IMG/VR virus record: IMGVR_UViG_3300042922_001182 | Location: 124,001-188,000 of that record | Strand: one strand, 5' to 3' | Length of the DNA stretch: 64,000 bases | From: a virus | Shown here: positions 32,779 through 42,533 of the stretch, in pieces | How positions within the stretch are numbered: the first letter of the stretch is position 1 | Layout: each line of letters starts with the position of its first letter | Program-made: the position numbers and the translations under genes | The notes under the pieces: model-generated | Seen by the model: the letters and a program-made list of their open reading frames with translations, nothing else | Told to the model about the DNA's origin: nothing | The model's database searches: none

Positions 32779-32785
32779 ATAATAT
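32779..32785 (-). promoter_or_regulatory. ATATTAT motif on the minus strand, upstream of beta
   Basis: On the minus strand the sequence reads CCTTATATTATAGGGG. It lies about 130 bases upstream of the RNA polymerase beta start. The same region holds a plus-strand copy about 65 bases away, so the intergenic region is divergent. Confidence 0.5.
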
Positions 32786-32847
32786 AAGGAATGGGGGCCG
32801 GAGCAACCTAGCCTTAAGGGATAAAACACCACGCAAAAATCAAACAC

Positions 32848-32854
32848 ATATTAT
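32848..32854 (+). promoter_or_regulatory. ATATTAT motif upstream of the histone-like gene
   Basis: CAAACACATATTATGATGG has the same CACATATTAT core as the copy at 50,818. It lies about 200 bases upstream of the histone-like gene, which is the next gene on this strand. Confidence 0.5.
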
Positions 32855-32870
32855 GATGGCGAGTTCAAGG

Positions 32871-32898
32871 TTTCAAACTTCGAGCTCCAGGGTATAAT
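32871..32898 (+). promoter_or_regulatory. Sigma70-like promoter candidate
   Basis: TATAAT at 32893-32898 is a perfect -10 hexamer, with TTTCAA 16 bases upstream as a weak -35. It would give a leader of about 150 bases to the histone-like gene, which would then have both promoter types. Confidence 0.4.
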
Positions 32899-33055
32899 GG
32901 TGCTGAGGGCTAGCACATAACGCACCAATGATAACTACCACATAGAGTTTAGGCGTTTAATGAGCAGCCCAACATCCCACTAACCCCGGAAGCGAGAAAG
33001 CGAACCGGGACTGGTTACACGCGTGTTAAGACCAAATAGAAAGAGGAACGAAACC

Positions 33056-34018
33056 ATGAAGAAGCTTCCGCCTAAGAAGCCCGGCGCCCCCACCACCGCT
33101 CCCGCTGCTGCGCCCGCCGCTGCCGCTCCCGCTGCCCCGAAGGCCGCCCCCAAGGTCGCTCCTGCGGCCAACGCTGCCCCGAAGGCCGCTCCGACCGCCC
33201 CCAAGGCCGCGCCCGCCGCTGCCCCGAAGGCCGCCCCCGCTGCTGCCCCCAAGGCCGGTCCCGCTGTTGGTAGCGCGGCTCCCAAGGCCGCTCCCGCCGC
33301 TGCGCCCGCTGCCGCCCCCAAGGCCGGTCCCCGCATCGGTTCGGCTGCCAAGGCGGCTCCCAAGGCGGCTCCCAAGGCCGCTGCTCCGGCGAAGCGCATC
33401 ATCATCGGTGGCAAGAAGCCGCCCTCGACGGTGTTCGCCATCAACGAGGGTGGCCGCACGACCCGCGACTCCTTCGACCACCTGGTCCAGGACGCGCTGT
33501 CGCGCTACGGCATCGACGTGCCGGTGAAGGTCGCCAGCGACATCACCCTGGCGGTCGAGGAGACCCTCCAGGAGGTCACCTCGAAGTCGTCGTTCAAGTA
33601 CGCCGGTGCGATGTTCCGCCTCCGCAAGAACTCGGGCCGCATGTACGACCCCCCGAAGGGCGCCCTGGCGACCCTCGTGCTGGAGCACGACAAGGTCAAG
33701 TACGAGCGCTACGCCTCCGACCGTCCTGTGTTCCAGGGCTACGTCACCGGCGACAACAACGAGTACTTCCAGTCGGTGGAGCTGCACACCGAGGGCGAGC
33801 TGAAGGGCAAGCCCATGACGGACGCGCAGAACAACTACATCCTGGGTCCCATCTTCACCCTGGCCGAGGTGCTGGCTCCCGTGGAGCAGACCGAGGCCGG
33901 TGAGCAGGGCGAGGCCGAGGAGGGCGGCGAGCCCGAGGAGACCGGCGAGGGCGGCGAGCCCGGCGAGGTCGAGGAGGGCGGCGAGCCCGGCGAGGGCGAG
34001 GAGCCCGCTGCCGAGTAG
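33056..34018 (+). CDS. HU-like protein with histone H1-like N-terminal and acidic C-terminal tails
   Basis: The 320-residue protein has three parts. Residues 1-118 are almost only Ala, Pro and Lys (PKAAPKAAP-type), like the tails of H1 histones and some bacterial histone-like proteins. Residues about 140-225 have the order and length of an HU/IHF domain: helix pair DSFDHLVQDALSRYG and SDITLAVEETLQEV, then KYAGAMFRLRKNSGRMYDP, where HU has the FGxF..R..R.GRNP region. The last 45 residues are repetitive and acidic (EEGGEPGE). A DNA-packaging or nucleoid-type protein is likely. It stands alone with its own promoters and a strong terminator, so it is probably abundant. Confidence 0.7.
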   Translation: MKKLPPKKPGAPTTAPAAAPAAAAPAAPKAAPKVAPAANAAPKAAPTAPKAAPAAAPKAAPAAAPKAGPAVGSAAPKAAPAAAPAAAPKAGPRIGSAAKAAPKAAPKAAAPAKRIIIGGKKPPSTVFAINEGGRTTRDSFDHLVQDALSRYGIDVPVKVASDITLAVEETLQEVTSKSSFKYAGAMFRLRKNSGRMYDPPKGALATLVLEHDKVKYERYASDRPVFQGYVTGDNNEYFQSVELHTEGELKGKPMTDAQNNYILGPIFTLAEVLAPVEQTEAGEQGEAEEGGEPEETGEGGEPGEVEEGGEPGEGEEPAAE

Positions 34019-34047
34019 CCACCAGCTACACAGTCGGACACACTTAG

Positions 34048-34094
34048 AGGGGTACCCGGAGAGATCCGGGTACCCCTCTTCCTTTTCTTTTTTT
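34048..34094 (+). terminator. Intrinsic terminator of the histone-like gene
   Basis: AGGGGTACCCGGA (34048-34060) and TCCGGGTACCCCT (34065-34077) form a 13-bp stem with a GAGA loop, followed by CTTCCTTTTCTTTTTTT. Confidence 0.92.
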
Positions 34095-34119
34095 ACCCCC
34101 GAGACGTGTCTCGATCTTT

Positions 34120-34149
34120 GTGGCGACTCCCTTCACCGGGGGTCGCCAC
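34120..34149 (+). other. Stable hairpin in the leader of the tape measure gene
   Basis: GTGGCGACTCCC (34120-34131) pairs with GGGGGTCGCCAC (34138-34149) around a short TTCACC loop. It lies about 75 bases before the tape measure start and has no T-run, so it may be a 5' RNA element or mRNA stabiliser. Confidence 0.5.
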
Positions 34150-34222
34150 GCGTCGCTTCCCGAGTGACAAACAAACGATTAGCAACCGGCTTTGAGGCGA
34201 CGCCTTACAAGAGGGGATCTCT

Positions 34223-37200
34223 ATGATAAACATCCAGACCTACCTGAGGAATATGGGCGCCTCGTCCCTTCTCTCTCTGAGAGACGTGGGCAAGGGCCTG
34301 TTTCCCACTCTGTCGGAGAACATCGACCGCAATAGCGATGTTATCGAACAGGCTTTCCAGCTCGTGCAAGACACCCGAAAGATCCGCACCTCTGCGGGCC
34401 GGATGTTCGACCGCGAGGAGATCAAGCTTGCCAAGACCGGCTTCAAGAACGCGATCGCGGACCTGAAGAGCGGCAACCTCTACAACGAGGAGCGCATGGA
34501 GGCGGACGCCGGTGACTTCGGCGGCGACGGCGGGTTCGACGAGTCGGCCTTCGGCGGGTTCGACGAGTCGGCCTTCAGCGGCGACGCCTCCGATGGAGGG
34601 GCCACCGCCGAGGAGTCGTCCAGCGAGGGAAGCGCCATCGACCTCGACAAGCTCAAGGACTCGCAGGGACAGAGCCTTGAGGTCAGCGCCGTCACCAACA
34701 ACTACAGGCGCACCGTCAACGTCCTGAACCGTGGCTCCAACGGCAGGGTCTCCGACCCCATGATGCAAAAGCTGACGACGGCGACGAACGCCAGGCTCGG
34801 CCAGATGCTCATGACGAGCGTGGCCGTGTCGCAGCACCAGATCCACGCGTTGCAGTCCATCGACGGCAACCTCAACAAGATGCAGGAGTTCAACCTCAAG
34901 CACACAACGGAGTTCCACAAGCGCTCCATCGACTTCTACAACATCGCCACCGTCGCCGCCACCGCCACCCAGGCGGCGGTCGAGGACATCGCGCAGCGCT
35001 CCAGGGAGCAGGCCGAGAGGAACGAGAAGTTCTTCAACCCCAGGAAGAAGGAGAGCCAGCTGGAGAGCGTGTACGGAAGCGATGGTAGCTTCGACTTCGC
35101 CGCCTACCACAAGCTCCTCCTCCGGAAGTTCGACGACGACTACGGCATGTTCGGCAACGCCCTCGGGGACATGGTGAAGGAGTTCATCTCCAGCCCGTTG
35201 TCCAGCGCCATGACGTCCGCCATCGAGAGCTCCATCCCCGCCGCCTTCCGCAAGGCGGCGTCGGAGTTCGACGAGGTGATCGCGGGTATCCCCGCCGCCA
35301 TCCTCACCCAGATGAACGCGTGGGCCGACGACTTCGATAGCCCGTTCCTGCAGAAGATCGGTCAGTTCTTCGGCATGAAGGTCGGCAACAAGAACAACGT
35401 CAACCTCTCCTCCTACGAGAAGGGGGAGGTGCCCTTCGACGGCATGACCCGTAAGTCCATCGTCGAGGTCATCCCTTCCCTTCTCGCCAAGATCCTGGCC
35501 GCCGTTAAGGGCGAGGGCCGGGGCAAGGAGCTCATCTACGACTACGACGCCGGTAGGTTCAACACCCGTGGCGCCGTGGAGCGGGAGTTCGAGGACGGCA
35601 AGCGGACGGCCAGGCTCGACAGCATGGACGGAAGCAAGTCGAAGCTCATCGAGGGCTTCAACAGGGCCAACCCAAACGCCACCAGCGAGCAGGCTACCAT
35701 CGCTCAGGGGGAAATCGAGAACGCCCTCAACGCCCTCTCCAAGCGTCAGCACATCATCAAGACCAGTGGCAAATTCTCCATGGAGGAGCACCTGAAGGCA
35801 GAGGGCATCGGCGAGCAGACTGTGAACTTCATGAAGGAAGCCTACAGTCAGATGAGCCCCACGGAGAAGCACACTCTCCACAAGGAGATCATCGCCAGCG
35901 GCATCAGCATGGACAACTACGTCAATATGCGCCAGGCCAGCCTGGACGACTCCATCAGGGCAGCCTCCAACGACAAGCTGATCCGCAGGCAGGTCACTCA
36001 GATCCCAGGTACTACAGGCGGCCATACGGGGGGCCACGGTGGACCCGGTGGTGGCCCTGGTACGCCAGGTGGAGGACCCCTCCCCGGGGGCCCCACTCTG
36101 GGGCACGAGCGCCCGGAGACCGCCGCCATCGTCGGCGGGCAGATGCCATCTCACCATGTCAACATGCGCGGCGGCGACATCCCGGAGGAGGCGTTCCAGT
36201 ACGCCGACGGCTTCATGGGGACCCTCCAGAAGATCTACCGGACTCCCTTCGACCTGGCCGCCAAGGCCATGCGCGGGGCGAACGTCAAGATCGCGGAGTT
36301 CTTCTTCGGCCACCAGGAAAACCCTCAGGGTTTCCTTGAGACCATGAAGCTGAAGCTCTTCGGCAGCGAGGCTCTGGGCACAAAGGGGATCGTCGGCGAC
36401 CTGAAGCAAAGCCTGAACGACAAGGTCGTCGATCCGCTCAAGCGCTTCCTCATCGGAGAGCGAGACGAGAACGGCATGCTCAAGGGGCCACCCGGCTTCC
36501 TGGACCAGACACAAGCGTTCTTCACGGACAAGCTCTTCAATCCGACCAAGGAGTTCCTCTTCGGACAGGGGAGCACGGACGCGGACGGCAACACCGTCGG
36601 CAAGGGAATCCTCAACTCCCTGTGGGACGGCCTCAAGCTCCACTCGCTCCGCTTCAAGGACTACCTCTTCCGCGAGGAGGAGATGATGGGCGAGGACGGC
36701 CAGATGCTCAAGAAGGGGATCCTGAAGAGCTTCTGGGAGGGCATGAAGGTCTCCGGCCTCAAGCTCAACGACTGGCTCTTCGGACCTCCTACGATGGCCA
36801 TGGACGAGAACGGCAAGACCTTCATCAAGAAGGGCGTGCTGCGCTCCTTCTGGGACGGCACGAAGCAGGCCACCGAGCAGCTCAACAAGTACCTCTTCGG
36901 CTCGGCAGACCTCGTCAAGGATGAAGCCAGCGGCAAGTTCGTCTGGAAGAAGGGCATCCTCCGCGCCCTCTGGGAGGACAAGATCGTCCCGGGCTGGAAC
37001 AACTTCGGCAACTACCTGTTCGGCACCAACCGCGAGGTCACCGGCCCCGACGGCGTCAAGTACATGGCGAAGGGCATCCTTCGCGGCCTCTGGGAGGACA
37101 AGATCGTCCCGGGTTGGAACAGGGTCAACGGCTACCTGTTCGGCACCAGGACCGTCACCGACGAGAACGGCAACGATGTGGAGAAGGACGGCCTGATGCG

Positions 37201-40200
37201 CTGGACGTGGAAGGGCCTGTCCCACCACACGAAGCGCTTCGGGGACTACCTGATGAGGGGCTCCGACACGATCGACCCAGAGACGGGAGAGCTCCTGAAG
37301 AAGGGCCTGCTGCGCCGCGCCTACGACAGCATCACCACCCACGCCAAGAACGCCTTCAACGCCAGCGGCGAGTGGCTCTTCGGCAAGACTGAGAACGGCG
37401 TCCGGACCAAGGACGGCATCTTCACCACCTCGATCAACTTCTTCAAGGGCGAGATCCTCGACCCCCTGAAGCACACCGTCATCGACAGCTGGAATCGCAT
37501 GCACAACTTCTTCATGGAGGGCGTCGTGGCCCCCCTGAAGGGCACCCTGCAGCCGTTCATCACGGAGTTCAAGCTCCAGTTCATGCTGTTCAAGAAGTGG
37601 GGCCACGACCTGTTCACCAACGGCATCAAGATCGTTAAGGACACCGTGGACGACCTGTTCCGCGACGTCTTCGGCAGGCCCCTCACCGACCTCATGAAGC
37701 AGTACGTCATCGATCCGCTGAAGGATGCCCTCAGGAGCATCAAGGACTTCATCGGCAACGTGCTGAAGAACATCATCCTCGCGCCCGTCAAGCTCATCCG
37801 TCAGGCCTCCGACAGCCTGAGGGAGCGGCACAAGGCCATGGGGATCAACTACGATGACAACCGCATCGTCGACATCTTCACCCCCGGTAAGAAGCCCAAG
37901 GGAACCAAGTCCCCCGGTGCGGCCAAGGGCGTGTGGCAGGGCATCGTCGACGCCTACAACGATCGCCGTAACACCGCCGCCCAGAGGCTCGAAGAGAGCA
38001 AGAAGCGTGCGGAGGAGGCGAAGCGCAAGCGCGACGAGGAAGAGGGCCCGGAGGCCACGGGCGGGAGCCCGGTGCCCAAGCCCACCCAGCCGAAGGGAGA
38101 CCCCGGCGGGGCCGCCGCGACCGTCCCCACGTCGCACATCGGCGAGGTGGAGCGCAACCCCATCCAGCGGACGATGGACGCCGTCAAGGAGTACATCCAC
38201 AAGCTGGACGAGCGGCTCATCCCAGACCTGCACTCCGTCAAGGCCTCCGGTGACAAGACGGCGGAGCACACCGGCAACATCGACCGTGGCATCGGCAGCG
38301 TCCTCACCCAGGTGGAGAGAATCGCCAGCACCATGCCCAGGACCCACGTCGGCGACGGCGTGAAGCACCTGGGAGGCTTCGGCGAGGGGGGCATGGAGAT
38401 CGGGACCCTTGAGAGGATCTCCGAGCACACCAGGCACCTCGGCCCCATCTCCGACATGGTGTACCACATCATGAAGACCGTTACCAAGGGCAAGGGCCCC
38501 AAGCGCGGTCTGCTCAGCATGTTCGGCAAGAAGGGCGAGTCCCATGACGACGTCGGTGCTCCGATGTTCTTCAGAGCCGTCAAGGGCATCATCACCTCCC
38601 CGGTGAAGTTCGCCAAGTGGGCCACCGAGACCATCGCCAAGAGCGGCCTCGGGAGCGTCGTCTCCAGCCTCATCCAGGCCCCCATCGCCCTGATGGACAT
38701 GGCCGTCAAGCTGACCACCGGCATCCTGCACGCCGTCGCCGAGTCCGTCAAGGCACTCGGGAGCGTCATCGCAGGTGCCGCCCAGATGATCACGGCCGGT
38801 CTCCAGGCCATCGGTCCCGCCATCGGCGGCATCCTGGGGACGATCACGGGCGTGGTGCGCGAGGGCGTCGGACTGGTGGCCGGTGCCACCAAGGAGCTCG
38901 GCATCGGCCTGGCCGGTGCCACCAAGGAGATCCTGGTGGGCGTCGGGCTCGCCGGTAAGGGCCTCCTCAACTCCCTCGGCATCCTCACCACCGGCATCGC
39001 CAAGACGACTGCGGAGCTCCTCCCGGCGCTCGGCAAGCTCGGCAAGGGAGTCCTGAACGTCCTCAACGCCCTGACCTTCGGCCTCGGCGGTAAGCTCATC
39101 GAGGGCGTCGGCGTCTCCGTCGGCAAGGCGCTCGGCCTCAAGGTCAGAGCCAGGCACGAGGTATTCGTCATCGGCGGCCACCTCGACTTGGTCAAGAAGG
39201 TCGGTCAGGTCCACCACGTCGGATCCGTCGGCAAGATCGGCGGCAAGGGCGTCCCCACGGCGGACGACGCCGTGGCCGACGTCAAGGCGGGCGGTGGCAA
39301 GATCGTCAACGGCATCAAGAACACCTTCTCCCAGATCAGTGCCCACATGACCGCCAGGGCGGAGACCAAGAAGAAGGAGGAGCTTGAGTTCAGGGTAGCG
39401 GACGCCACCATCCAGGGCGAGGCGCACCTCGAAGAGATCAAGAAGACCGGTAAGGGCATGATGAGCTGGCTCCCCCTGATCGGCACCGCGCTGACCGGGT
39501 TGGCCCAGTGGTTCATGGCCAGCAAGTTCGCCACCTCGGTGGCCGGAGCAGTTGCCGGGGCGTTCGCCAAGGGCCCTCTCCTGGAGAAGATGTCCAGCAT
39601 GTTCCGACGCAACGCCGCTCCTGCGGCGGTGGTCGCTGGCGGGGGCAACGACAACGACATCCTCGATGGCGTTGACGGCCCCGAGAGCGACAAGGACCGC
39701 AAGCAGCGGGAGAAGGACGAGAAGAACAAGCGCAAGGGGAACAGGAAGGCCGCCAAGGCCCGCCTGAACCGCATGCGCGGTGGCAGCTCCCTTCAGAAGG
39801 CCGGCAGCGCGGTCGGCGGCGGCATCAGGGCCGTCGGCGGCGGCATCGGCAGGGCGGCAGGTGGTCTGGGTAGGCTCGCTGGCGGTGCCGCGAGGCTAGC
39901 CGGTAAGGCCTTCATCCCCCTCTCCATCGCCATGGGCGCCATGGACACCTTCAGCGGTGCTATGGACGCTGGCAAGACCCTCGGTAAGGCGGAGAAGGAC
40001 GTGAACCTCGGCGACAGGATCGCGGGCGGCCTCGGCGGCCTGGCGACCGGACTGTCGCTCGGTCTCCTCGACCGCAAGCAGACCACCCAGCTCATCAGCG
40101 GCTTCATGTCCGGCTCCGCGAACCTCATGTCCGCAGCCGGTACCAAGATCGTCGAGTGGGGCAAGGGCGCTGTCAAGGGCGCCAAGGACCTCCACGCGTG

Positions 40201-42517
40201 GGCGGTCGACGGCTCGTCCAGCATCATGGCCGGGCTCTGGACCGGGACGGGCCACCTCCTCAGCGAGGCGGGCAAGCGCATGCAGGCCTTCTTCACTGAA
40301 AAGCTCCAGCAGGGCAGCGACATGCTCGGCCTGGGGGTGAAGGGAGGAGGTGACTTCGCCAGCACCCTGGGCGGTGCCGCTCAGTCCATCATGGGCAAGA
40401 TCGGCTCCAACCTGTCGGAGAACTGGACCCGCTACGACAAGATGCTCGGCGGCAACATCTACAAGGTCGGCGACGCGCTCACCAACATGGTCACCAACCT
40501 GTTGGACGCCACAGGGAAGCTCATCGGCAACATCAGCATCAAGATGGGCGAGATCGTCACCAACCTCGGCTCCAAGGGATTCGCCCAGCTCCTCGGTAAG
40601 GACCCCATCGCCACCTTCTTCGGCATGCTGATCAGCCCCGCTGGTACGCTGCTGTCGATGCTCATCAAGGGCATGTCCAAGGAGGGTGAGGGCGACCACA
40701 ACCACGAGGGCAAGGGCGGTCCGGTCAGCGACTTCTGGACCCGGACCAAGGAGGAGATCGTCAACTCCCCGGCCAACCTCGTCGACAACATCAAGAACAT
40801 CGTCGTCGGCAACGTCGACAGCAGCAAGGTCGCCACGGGGGAGTACTCCCAGGCCCCTTGGTTCGCATCGGCTAAGGGCCACAACCTGACCATCACGAGC
40901 GCCTGGGGCGCGAAGGAGGGTTTCAGGAACAGTGGTCACAAGGGCTGGGACTTCGCTGGCCCGATGAACACCCCCCTGGTCTCCCAGACGGACGGCGTCA
41001 TCACCTCGGTCTACACCGGGGCGAAGCCGGTCGGCCACCTGGGTAGCAAGGAGGGCGGTGGCTGGGGCAACCACGTCATCATCCAGGACCAGAACGGCGC
41101 CCAGCACGTCTACGCCCACCTGGCCTCGGTGGCCGACGGCATGCGAACCGGCAGGCAGGTCCGTAGGGGCGAGATCATCGGCTACCTCGGCACCAGCGGC
41201 CGGAGCACCGGTCCCCACCTCCACTACGAGATCATCCGTGGCAGCAAGAAGGTCAACCCGGCCGAGTACTTCGCGAAGGACGGCGCGGCCCTCCTCGCGG
41301 GGAGCAAGACCGTCGCGGAGCACGTCGAGGGCGCCAAGGAGGCCGTCGTCGGAGGTGCGAAGTCCCTGTGGAACATGTTCGAGTCCTCCCTCCATAAGAA
41401 CGAGGGTGGGGCCGGGGTGGCCTACAAGTTCTCCGACGCGCAGGTCGGCACCAGCGGACTCAGCTTCGGCAGGTCCCAGTTCGACATCAAAAACGGCAAC
41501 CACGATGCCAAGCTCCTGGCGATGGGCTTCTCCAAGGAGGAGATTGCCAGGCTGAAGGGCATCAGGCTCAACAAGAGCACCAGCGCCGGGGACAGGGCCT
41601 TCGTCGAGGAGGCCGCCAAGCGACTCCAGGCGAACAAGGCGCTCATCGACCAGTATGACAACCAGCAGACCGGCGGATTGCAGGATACCGCCCTGGAGAG
41701 GCTGCGCAAGCTGCCCCCCTCGGTCAAGATCAGCAACCCCAGCGTCGTGGCCCAGATGGCCGACGCCTTCAACCAGTACGGCGACGGCATCAGCTTCGAC
41801 GGCGTGCTCAACAAGAAGAGCGGCACCATCACTCCCGAGGACTTCCTCAACTGGAGGCTGAGCACGCTCTACGGCAGGAACAACCCGAGAGACGCCAGGC
41901 GCAGGTACGAGAACATCCAGAAGACCTTCACGGGTACCCAGGATGTCAACGTCACCGGCCAGAAGCTGTACGAGATGCTCAAGGGGCACGCTGGACAGCA
42001 GGCTATCATCAGCAACGGCAGCGCCGGGGGTCCCCCCGAGGACCGCATGCCGGGCATCATCAGCAACGGAAGCGCTGGCGGTCCCATCGACCCCCACATG
42101 CTCCCCTGGGACCAGAGGGCCCAGGATGCACTTCCCAAGCCTGTCACCTTCACCGACGAGGCCGCCGACAAGCTCAGCGCGGCCCTCGAAAAGAAGAAGG
42201 AGATCAGCGCAGCCTCGGCCACCAGTTCCGCCCTCGGCGGGGCCAACGCCGAGGTGGTCAGCATGCTCAAGCAGGTGCTAGGCTACCTGTCGGATATCAG
42301 CGGCAACACCGCAGAGACCGCCAGGAACACCTCCATGATCGAGGAGAACACTCAGCAGGCGCTCGCGCAGGCCGAGAAGCACAGGGTGACGGCGGACGCG
42401 TCCGGGGGCGAGGGCAAGGGCAACCCCTTCCTGAACCTCGGCAGCGAGAGCCCCCAGAGGAAGACTCAGGGGTCCATCGCCTCTCCCCTGGCCAGCACGA
42501 TCGCCAGAGGGGCCTAG
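34223..42517 (+). CDS. Tape measure protein with M23 peptidase and second hydrolase-like domain, 2,764 aa
   Basis: The largest gene in the window. Length, hydrophobic Gly/Ala-rich helices (about residues 1465-1640 and 1840-1950) and the tail-gene context mark it as the tail length ruler. Residues about 706-1085 are ten tandem units of 37-40 residues. Near the C-terminus is a complete M23 endopeptidase: GHKGWDF (about 2238-2244), GWGNHVIIQD, and PHLHYEI (about 2331-2337) give the HxxxD and HxH zinc ligands. After it, residues about 2385-2560 (KNEGG, then GLSFGRSQFDIKNGNHDAKL) resemble a lysozyme-like domain with a possible catalytic Glu. The start has AGAGGGGAT upstream. At about 0.15 nm per residue the ruler part would imply a tail of several hundred nm. 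Confidence 0.88.
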   Translation: MINIQTYLRNMGASSLLSLRDVGKGLFPTLSENIDRNSDVIEQAFQLVQDTRKIRTSAGRMFDREEIKLAKTGFKNAIADLKSGNLYNEERMEADAGDFGGDGGFDESAFGGFDESAFSGDASDGGATAEESSSEGSAIDLDKLKDSQGQSLEVSAVTNNYRRTVNVLNRGSNGRVSDPMMQKLTTATNARLGQMLMTSVAVSQHQIHALQSIDGNLNKMQEFNLKHTTEFHKRSIDFYNIATVAATATQAAVEDIAQRSREQAERNEKFFNPRKKESQLESVYGSDGSFDFAAYHKLLLRKFDDDYGMFGNALGDMVKEFISSPLSSAMTSAIESSIPAAFRKAASEFDEVIAGIPAAILTQMNAWADDFDSPFLQKIGQFFGMKVGNKNNVNLSSYEKGEVPFDGMTRKSIVEVIPSLLAKILAAVKGEGRGKELIYDYDAGRFNTRGAVEREFEDGKRTARLDSMDGSKSKLIEGFNRANPNATSEQATIAQGEIENALNALSKRQHIIKTSGKFSMEEHLKAEGIGEQTVNFMKEAYSQMSPTEKHTLHKEIIASGISMDNYVNMRQASLDDSIRAASNDKLIRRQVTQIPGTTGGHTGGHGGPGGGPGTPGGGPLPGGPTLGHERPETAAIVGGQMPSHHVNMRGGDIPEEAFQYADGFMGTLQKIYRTPFDLAAKAMRGANVKIAEFFFGHQENPQGFLETMKLKLFGSEALGTKGIVGDLKQSLNDKVVDPLKRFLIGERDENGMLKGPPGFLDQTQAFFTDKLFNPTKEFLFGQGSTDADGNTVGKGILNSLWDGLKLHSLRFKDYLFREEEMMGEDGQMLKKGILKSFWEGMKVSGLKLNDWLFGPPTMAMDENGKTFIKKGVLRSFWDGTKQATEQLNKYLFGSADLVKDEASGKFVWKKGILRALWEDKIVPGWNNFGNYLFGTNREVTGPDGVKYMAKGILRGLWEDKIVPGWNRVNGYLFGTRTVTDENGNDVEKDGLMRWTWKGLSHHTKRFGDYLMRGSDTIDPETGELLKKGLLRRAYDSITTHAKNAFNASGEWLFGKTENGVRTKDGIFTTSINFFKGEILDPLKHTVIDSWNRMHNFFMEGVVAPLKGTLQPFITEFKLQFMLFKKWGHDLFTNGIKIVKDTVDDLFRDVFGRPLTDLMKQYVIDPLKDALRSIKDFIGNVLKNIILAPVKLIRQASDSLRERHKAMGINYDDNRIVDIFTPGKKPKGTKSPGAAKGVWQGIVDAYNDRRNTAAQRLEESKKRAEEAKRKRDEEEGPEATGGSPVPKPTQPKGDPGGAAATVPTSHIGEVERNPIQRTMDAVKEYIHKLDERLIPDLHSVKASGDKTAEHTGNIDRGIGSVLTQVERIASTMPRTHVGDGVKHLGGFGEGGMEIGTLERISEHTRHLGPISDMVYHIMKTVTKGKGPKRGLLSMFGKKGESHDDVGAPMFFRAVKGIITSPVKFAKWATETIAKSGLGSVVSSLIQAPIALMDMAVKLTTGILHAVAESVKALGSVIAGAAQMITAGLQAIGPAIGGILGTITGVVREGVGLVAGATKELGIGLAGATKEILVGVGLAGKGLLNSLGILTTGIAKTTAELLPALGKLGKGVLNVLNALTFGLGGKLIEGVGVSVGKALGLKVRARHEVFVIGGHLDLVKKVGQVHHVGSVGKIGGKGVPTADDAVADVKAGGGKIVNGIKNTFSQISAHMTARAETKKKEELEFRVADATIQGEAHLEEIKKTGKGMMSWLPLIGTALTGLAQWFMASKFATSVAGAVAGAFAKGPLLEKMSSMFRRNAAPAAVVAGGGNDNDILDGVDGPESDKDRKQREKDEKNKRKGNRKAAKARLNRMRGGSSLQKAGSAVGGGIRAVGGGIGRAAGGLGRLAGGAARLAGKAFIPLSIAMGAMDTFSGAMDAGKTLGKAEKDVNLGDRIAGGLGGLATGLSLGLLDRKQTTQLISGFMSGSANLMSAAGTKIVEWGKGAVKGAKDLHAWAVDGSSSIMAGLWTGTGHLLSEAGKRMQAFFTEKLQQGSDMLGLGVKGGGDFASTLGGAAQSIMGKIGSNLSENWTRYDKMLGGNIYKVGDALTNMVTNLLDATGKLIGNISIKMGEIVTNLGSKGFAQLLGKDPIATFFGMLISPAGTLLSMLIKGMSKEGEGDHNHEGKGGPVSDFWTRTKEEIVNSPANLVDNIKNIVVGNVDSSKVATGEYSQAPWFASAKGHNLTITSAWGAKEGFRNSGHKGWDFAGPMNTPLVSQTDGVITSVYTGAKPVGHLGSKEGGGWGNHVIIQDQNGAQHVYAHLASVADGMRTGRQVRRGEIIGYLGTSGRSTGPHLHYEIIRGSKKVNPAEYFAKDGAALLAGSKTVAEHVEGAKEAVVGGAKSLWNMFESSLHKNEGGAGVAYKFSDAQVGTSGLSFGRSQFDIKNGNHDAKLLAMGFSKEEIARLKGIRLNKSTSAGDRAFVEEAAKRLQANKALIDQYDNQQTGGLQDTALERLRKLPPSVKISNPSVVAQMADAFNQYGDGISFDGVLNKKSGTITPEDFLNWRLSTLYGRNNPRDARRRYENIQKTFTGTQDVNVTGQKLYEMLKGHAGQQAIISNGSAGGPPEDRMPGIISNGSAGGPIDPHMLPWDQRAQDALPKPVTFTDEAADKLSAALEKKKEISAASATSSALGGANAEVVSMLKQVLGYLSDISGNTAETARNTSMIEENTQQALAQAEKHRVTADASGGEGKGNPFLNLGSESPQRKTQGSIASPLASTIARGA
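36385..37490 (+). repeat. Ten tandem 37-40 residue units in the tape measure
   Basis: Each unit follows the plan KKGILRxxWxxxK....LNxYLFGxxxxxxDENGxx. Two adjacent units (about 36,945-37,170) share WEDKIVPGWN exactly, and the DNA is nearly identical there. The outer units are more diverged. This is a protein-level repeat made by duplication inside the gene. Confidence 0.85.
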
Positions 42518-42533
42518 CGGTACAATCGGAGGG

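Larger units (their letters stand above)
32648..33055. other. Divergent intergenic region with promoters, no gene seen
   Basis: About 400 bases between the leftward RNA polymerase beta gene and the rightward histone-like gene. It holds an ATATTAT motif on each strand and a TATAAT box. I see no credible gene in it. Confidence 0.7.

Noticed and set aside
34100-34150. tRNA-like structure in the tape measure leader
   Set aside because: Only one strong hairpin and a small one are present; no cloverleaf, anticodon arm or CCA end fits.
34205-39427. 1,740-codon open frame antisense to the tape measure gene
   Set aside because: It is a mirror of the GC-rich codon use of the real gene, with low-complexity Leu/Val/Asp/Gly content and no ribosome binding site. 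The plus-strand gene has domain motifs.
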